Assembly (NCBI RefSeq): GCF_900269665.1
Contig: NZ_LT985361.1
Location: 4,088,694 to 4,152,693 of the forward strand
Source of the DNA: Nocardia suismassiliense
GTDB lineage: Bacteria > Actinomycetota > Actinomycetes > Mycobacteriales > Mycobacteriaceae
Direction of reading: 5' to 3'
Length of the DNA stretch: 64,000 nucleotides
This document shows, piece by piece, positions 60,133 to 64,000 of the stretch; position 1 is the stretch's first letter; each line of letters begins with the position of its first letter. The notes beneath the pieces were generated by a model, which saw only the letters and a list, made by a program, of their open reading frames with translations, searched no databases and was not told the DNA's origin. A program made the translations under genes and the position numbers.

Positions 60133-60939
60133 ATGACCAACCCACTCATCGAGCTGCGGAGCGCGACGAAGCGTTTCCCCGGCACCGGTGGCGGCATCCA
60201 CACCGCCGTGCAGAACCTCGACCTTGCGGTCCGCCCCGGCGAATTCGTCGCCGTGGTCGGCCCGACCGGCTGCGGTAAGTCGACCACCCTGTCCCTCGTC
60301 TCCGGCCTCGAACCCGCCTCGGCGGGCCGGACGCTGGTGCGCGGCAAGGACGTCACCGGCATCCCGGACGGCATCGGCTACATGTTCCAGCTGGACGCGG
60401 TGCTGCCGTGGAAGACCGTGCTGGACAACGTCGCCCTCGGCCCGCGCCTGCGTGGCGCGTCGAAAGCCGATGCGCGGCAGCAGGCTTCGGTGTGGGTGCA
60501 CAAGGTCGGCCTGGCCGGGTTCGAGACCTACTATCCGCATCAGCTGTCGGGCGGCATGCGCAAGCGCGTCGCGCTGGCGCAAACCCTGGTCAACGACCCG
60601 GAGATCCTGCTGATGGACGAGCCGTTCAGCGCGCTCGATGTGCAGACCCGCCAGCTCATGCAGGACGAACTGCTGCGCGTGTGGGCAGGCACCGGTGCGG
60701 CCGTCATCTTCGTCACCCACGATCTGGAAGAGGCGATCGTGCTCGCCGACCGGGTGGTCGTCATGACGGCGAGCCCGGCGACCATCTGCGGCGACTTCCC
60801 CGTCGCGCTGGACCGCCCGCGCAATGTCGAAGAGGTGCGGCTCACCACCGAGTTCCGCGATATCTACAAAGAAATCTGGGAAACGCTGCGCGACGAGGTC
60901 GATGCGGCTCGAGCCAAGGGAGCCTCCCGTGTCGCATGA
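60133..60939 (+). CDS. NitT/TauT-type ABC importer ATP-binding protein
   Basis: 268 residues. Walker A GPTGCGKST, signature LSGGM with RKRVALAQ, Walker B ILLMDEP and switch VTHDLEEA. This is the short, single-domain type of the nitrate/sulfonate/taurine/aromatic-acid importers. An AGGAG site precedes the ATG. It overlaps the permease start by 11 bases. Confidence 0.92.
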   Translation: MTNPLIELRSATKRFPGTGGGIHTAVQNLDLAVRPGEFVAVVGPTGCGKSTTLSLVSGLEPASAGRTLVRGKDVTGIPDGIGYMFQLDAVLPWKTVLDNVALGPRLRGASKADARQQASVWVHKVGLAGFETYYPHQLSGGMRKRVALAQTLVNDPEILLMDEPFSALDVQTRQLMQDELLRVWAGTGAAVIFVTHDLEEAIVLADRVVVMTASPATICGDFPVALDRPRNVEEVRLTTEFRDIYKEIWETLRDEVDAARAKGASRVA

Positions 60940-61816
60940 CGTCCTCGAAAAGGATGCCGCCCCGGCGCCGGTGCCGGAGAACGAGACGGAGGAGCAGATC
61001 CTCGCGCGGGTGCGCACCAATGCCCGGCGCGTGCGCCTGCGCACCTGGGGTTTGCGCATCGCGCTAGTCGTGCTGTGGCTCGGCTCGTGGGAGCTCACCG
61101 CCACGCTGTGGATCGATCCGTTCTTCTACTCGAAGCCGTCGCTGATCTGGGAACGCTTGGTCGAATGGTTCACCGAGGGAACCCAATTCGGTTCGATCTG
61201 GCTGCAGATTTTCACCACCGTGCAGGAGGCCGTGCTCGGCTTCTTGATCGGCGCGGTCGCGGGCGTGGTGCTCGGCACCCTGCTCGGCCGCAGCCGGTAC
61301 TGGGCCGACGTGCTCGCGCCGTTCATCAAGGCGCTCAACGCGGTTCCGCGCATCGTGCTCGCGGCGCTGTTCATCATCTGGTTCGGCCTCGGGCTCAGCT
61401 CGAAGGTCGCGACGGTGGTCGTGCTGGTGTTCTTCGCGGTGTTCTTCAACGCGTTCACCGGCGCCAGGGAGGTGGACGGCAACGTCATCAACAACGCGCG
61501 CATCCTCGGCGCCGGTAAACGTCAGGTGCTCACCGCGATCGTATTGCCGAGCGCGACCACCTGGATCCTGTCCAGCCTGCACACCGCCTTCGGCTTCGCC
61601 TTGATCGGCGCGGTCGTGGGTGAATACGCCGGTGCCAGTAAAGGTTTGGGCCTGCTGATCAGCAACGCCCAGGGCACCTTCGATTCGGCGGGCATCTACG
61701 CGGGCATGATCATCATCACGGTGATCGCGCTGCTCGCGGAGTGGGGGATCGGCCTGGCCGAGGGCAAGCTGCTGAAATGGCGTCCCTCGCAGGCACAGTC
61801 GAGCCACGGGATCTGA
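60929..61816 (+). CDS. NitT/TauT-type ABC importer permease
   Basis: 295 residues with six membrane segments. The EAA loop is NARILGAGKRQVLTAIVLPS. A ~35-residue acidic N-terminal tail precedes the first helix. It is the channel partner of the ATPase just upstream. The GTG start has AGGGAG 7 bases upstream; upstream in-frame codons belong to the ATPase shadow. Confidence 0.9.
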   Translation: MSHDVLEKDAAPAPVPENETEEQILARVRTNARRVRLRTWGLRIALVVLWLGSWELTATLWIDPFFYSKPSLIWERLVEWFTEGTQFGSIWLQIFTTVQEAVLGFLIGAVAGVVLGTLLGRSRYWADVLAPFIKALNAVPRIVLAALFIIWFGLGLSSKVATVVVLVFFAVFFNAFTGAREVDGNVINNARILGAGKRQVLTAIVLPSATTWILSSLHTAFGFALIGAVVGEYAGASKGLGLLISNAQGTFDSAGIYAGMIIITVIALLAEWGIGLAEGKLLKWRPSQAQSSHGI

Positions 61817-61819
61817 GCG

Positions 61820-62869
61820 ATGAGGTATATCAAGAACTCCGCGATCGTCGTCCTCGCCGTAGCGGCGCTGCTGACGGTCACCGGGTGCCGCGAGTCGCGC
61901 ACCATCCCGATGTCCGACGGGCGACCGCAGATCACCATCATGGTCGGCGGTTTGGAGAAGGTGATCTACCTGCCCGCCATGCTGACCAAACAGCTCGGCT
62001 TCTTCGAGAAGAACGACATCGACGTCTCACTGCTCGGTGAGCAGTCCGGGGCCAACGCCGAAACCGCCTTGCTGACCGGCGATGTGCAGGCGGTGGTCGG
62101 TTTCTACGATCACACCGTCGACCTGCAGGCCAAGGAGCAGTGCCTCACCTCGGTGGTGCAGTTCGCCGATGTGCCCGGTGAGGTGGAGCTGGTGGCCAAG
62201 GCCGATGCAGGCACCATCAAGTCGGTGCGCGATCTACGCGGCCGCAATCTCGGTGTCACCTCGTTCGGCTCGTCGACCGACTTCCTGACCCAGGCCCTCA
62301 CCGGGATCGAGGGCATGACCACCAAGGATTACACCAGGGTGCGGGCCGGCGCGGGGCAGACGTTCATCGCGGGCATGAACCACAACGGCATCGACGCGGG
62401 CATGACCACCGATCCGACGGTGGCACAGATGGTCAACTCGGGGGAGGCGGAGATCCTGGTCGACATGCGCACCGAGGCGGGCACCCGTGCGGCGCTCGGC
62501 GGGCTGTACCCGGCGACCTCGCTGTACATGCGTTGCGAGACAGTCGAATCGCACCCGGACATCGTGCGCAAGCTGGCGGCGGCCTTCGTGCAGACGTTGC
62601 AGTGGATCAAGCAGCACACCCCGGAAGAGATCGCCGCCAAGATGCCGCCGCAGTACGCGAACGCCGGAAAGGACCTCTACGTCCAGTCGATCCGTGACTC
62701 GATCGGCATGTTCAACGGTGACGGTCTGATGAAACCCGAAGGGGCGCAGAACGTGCTGAACATTCTCGGCAAGTACTCGCGCAATGTGGCGCCGGTGCGT
62801 GACCGGATCGAATTGGAGAAGACGTACACGACGAAGTTCGTGGAGGAGGCGCTGCGCACCAACCAATAG
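61820..62869 (+). CDS. ABC importer substrate-binding lipoprotein (NMT1/SsuA-like)
   Basis: 349 residues. The lipobox is TVTGC (Cys23). The mature protein has the two-lobe periplasmic-binding pattern of sulfonate/aromatic/thiamine-precursor binders (VGGLEKVIYLPAMLTKQLG, GANAETALLTGDVQAVVG, LRGRNLGVTSFGSSTDF). It begins 3 bases after the permease stop. The substrate is unknown; its partner genes suggest a carboxylated or aromatic anion. The stop is TAG. Confidence 0.88.
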   Translation: MRYIKNSAIVVLAVAALLTVTGCRESRTIPMSDGRPQITIMVGGLEKVIYLPAMLTKQLGFFEKNDIDVSLLGEQSGANAETALLTGDVQAVVGFYDHTVDLQAKEQCLTSVVQFADVPGEVELVAKADAGTIKSVRDLRGRNLGVTSFGSSTDFLTQALTGIEGMTTKDYTRVRAGAGQTFIAGMNHNGIDAGMTTDPTVAQMVNSGEAEILVDMRTEAGTRAALGGLYPATSLYMRCETVESHPDIVRKLAAAFVQTLQWIKQHTPEEIAAKMPPQYANAGKDLYVQSIRDSIGMFNGDGLMKPEGAQNVLNILGKYSRNVAPVRDRIELEKTYTTKFVEEALRTNQ

Positions 62870-63026
62870 CGCGGTAGCTGTTCAGGTCCCGCGCTCCGGT
62901 TTCGATGGAGCGCGGGACCTGCTGTTTGTGTCGCCGCAGCCGGCTCTCTGGCTGCTCGGCGCGCGCCGGTGGCTGGTCCGTCGCCTCGCTGCTCGACCTT
63001 GCGTGCCGGATGACCCCTTGACGGAC

Positions 63027-63072
63027 GGTTATCGTTTGATAACCTGGAGTCAGAGGTTATCAAACGATAACC
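63027..63072. promoter_or_regulatory. 18-bp perfect inverted repeat, operator of the Rieske oxygenase
   Basis: GGTTATCGTTTGATAACC (63027-63044) and its exact reverse complement GGTTATCAAACGATAACC (63055-63072) are separated by 10 bases. Each half is itself a palindrome (GGTTATC-N4-GATAACC), so two dimers can bind. The site ends 17 bases before the oxygenase ATG and would block its transcription. The regulator is not in the window. Confidence 0.8.
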
Positions 63073-63089
63073 ATGCAGGGAGGTCCAGT

Positions 63090-64000
63090 ATGTCTACGCT
63101 CATCACATCCGGCACCGCGGAAATTCTCTCGGCGCTGCAGGAGTATCGCGGCGACGATCCGCCCGCGCTCACCCTGCCGCCGAGCGCCTACACCTCACCC
63201 GAACTGTGGGAAATGGAACGCGAGCGGATCTTCAACCGCTGCTGGTATCTCGTCGCGCACGTCGATCAACTCGCCACCACCGGTGACTACGTCGCCGTCT
63301 CCATCGCCGGCGAACCGGTGGTCGTCACCCGCGCGAAAGGCGATGCGCTGCATGCTATGTCACCGATCTGCCGGCATCGGCTGATGCCACTCGTCGAATC
63401 CGGCACGGGCCGTACCGACGCCTTCACCTGCCAGTACCACCTGTGGAAGTACGGGCTGGACGGGCGGCTGCGCGGTGCGCCGTACATGAGCGGCAACAAG
63501 CAGTTCGAGCCGAAGGACTGCCGGTTACCGCAGTTCGCGGTCGCGGAATGGAACGGTTTGGTCTTCGTCAATCTCGACGCGAATGCCGACCCGATCGGTG
63601 CTCACCTGGACCTGACCGCACACCAGTTCGCCAACTATCGGTTGAACGAGATGGTGCAGGTCGACACCTGGTCCTACGAGTGGCAGACGAACTGGAAGAG
63701 CGTGATGGAGAACGGCCACGAGAACTACCACGTCATCGGGCTGCACCGGGAGACGCTCGAGCCGTTCATGCCGGGCGGCAGTGACATGTTCGTCGAGCAG
63801 TACTCGCCGTGGGTGCTGCATGCCAGGATCCCGTTCGCCGCGTCGGTAGCGCCGGAGGTGTTGATGCTCAACGAGATTCAGCAGGCCAACGGCATGGTGC
63901 TGCTGACCTTCCCGTCCAGCGCCTTCATCGGGACCGGTGACCAGGTCGTCTGGTTCAGCTTCCTGCCGACGGCCATCGATCGGGTGCATGTCGTTGGCGG
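63090..64000 (+). CDS. Rieske aromatic-ring-hydroxylating oxygenase, large subunit (3' end outside window)
   Basis: 303 residues visible, frame open to the edge. The Rieske [2Fe-2S] ligands are Cys94, His96, Cys114 and His117. The mononuclear iron ligands begin with His214 and His219 in NGHENYHVIGLH; the third, an Asp, lies past the window. Such enzymes hydroxylate or demethylate aromatics, betaines or carnitine with a reductase. GGGAGG lies 6 bases before the ATG. It is expressed behind a two-dimer operator, downstream of an anion importer and a CitA-type sensor, so the substrate is probably the imported acid. Confidence 0.9.
   Translation, partial: MSTLITSGTAEILSALQEYRGDDPPALTLPPSAYTSPELWEMERERIFNRCWYLVAHVDQLATTGDYVAVSIAGEPVVVTRAKGDALHAMSPICRHRLMPLVESGTGRTDAFTCQYHLWKYGLDGRLRGAPYMSGNKQFEPKDCRLPQFAVAEWNGLVFVNLDANADPIGAHLDLTAHQFANYRLNEMVQVDTWSYEWQTNWKSVMENGHENYHVIGLHRETLEPFMPGGSDMFVEQYSPWVLHARIPFAASVAPEVLMLNEIQQANGMVLLTFPSSAFIGTGDQVVWFSFLPTAIDRVHVVG

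Overview
The window is high-GC DNA with dense, often 4-base-overlapping genes, many GTG starts and actinobacterial families: a fused AccD/AccA, a SAV2177-type methyltransferase, LppP/LprE and DUF998 proteins, a PASTA-less receptor Ser/Thr kinase, an acyl-ACP desaturase and an F420-type LLM oxidoreductase. This points to a mycolic-acid actinomycete, most likely Nocardia or a close relative. The genus is inferred from gene content only.

Left edge to 8.2 kb (+): the 3' end of a PUFA/polyketide-type synthase (tandem FabA-like dehydratases), pfaD, and a private acetyl/acyl-CoA carboxylase set (accDA, accB, accC), all in overlapping frames. A stearoyl-ACP-type desaturase follows behind a perfect 16-bp palindrome. 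This looks like a secondary lipid synthase locus that supplies its own extender unit. 8.3-18.3 kb (-): DUF998 membrane protein, secretory lipase, and a Ugp-like glycerophosphodiester/sugar ABC importer with a metallophosphoesterase inserted between ugpA and ugpB. Upstream in the same direction lie a hydrolase, a thioesterase and an acyl-CoA dehydrogenase.

18.4-24.7 kb: a phthalate-dioxygenase-type reductase, a PYROXD2-like flavoprotein, an ohrR-ohr-quinone-oxidoreductase operon with its operator, and a SAV2177 methyltransferase. 23.9-31.8 kb: a complete histidine-utilisation operon (hutH, hutU, M20 amidohydrolase, hutF, hutI) with a divergent IclR regulator, ending in a strong bidirectional hairpin. 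32-40.6 kb: DoxX, a small membrane protein, a PQQ-type sugar dehydrogenase lipoprotein, LysR, TetR plus FAD monooxygenase, a dienelactone hydrolase and a CocE/NonD hydrolase.

40.65-41.45 kb holds the most unusual locus. On the minus strand lies a 72-nt tRNA with a CUA (amber-reading) anticodon and non-standard core bases. Next to it are a coiled-coil-like small protein and a peptidyl-tRNA-hydrolase-2-like protein. The conserved fold of the PTH2-like protein can only be reached by translating through an in-frame TAG at codon 5. This suggests a self-contained amber-suppression circuit.

41.6-57.3 kb is ordinary accessory and metabolic content: methyltransferase, LLM oxidoreductase, DapA-like lyase, gluconokinase, DJ-1, M50 protease, acyl-CoA ligase, Ser/Thr kinase, BASS transporter, Gfo/Idh, polyol dehydrogenase plus HAD phosphatase, lipoprotein, HxlR and a carboxymuconolactone-decarboxylase-like protein. 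Several intergenic spaces here carry degenerate 20-37-bp tandem repeats that often abut gene 3' ends, and there is a 78-bp near-perfect palindrome. 57.6-64 kb is a likely catabolic module: a CitA/CitB-type two-component system, a divergent NitT/TauT-type ABC importer, and a Rieske oxygenase preceded by an 18-bp perfect inverted repeat. The oxygenase runs off the right edge.
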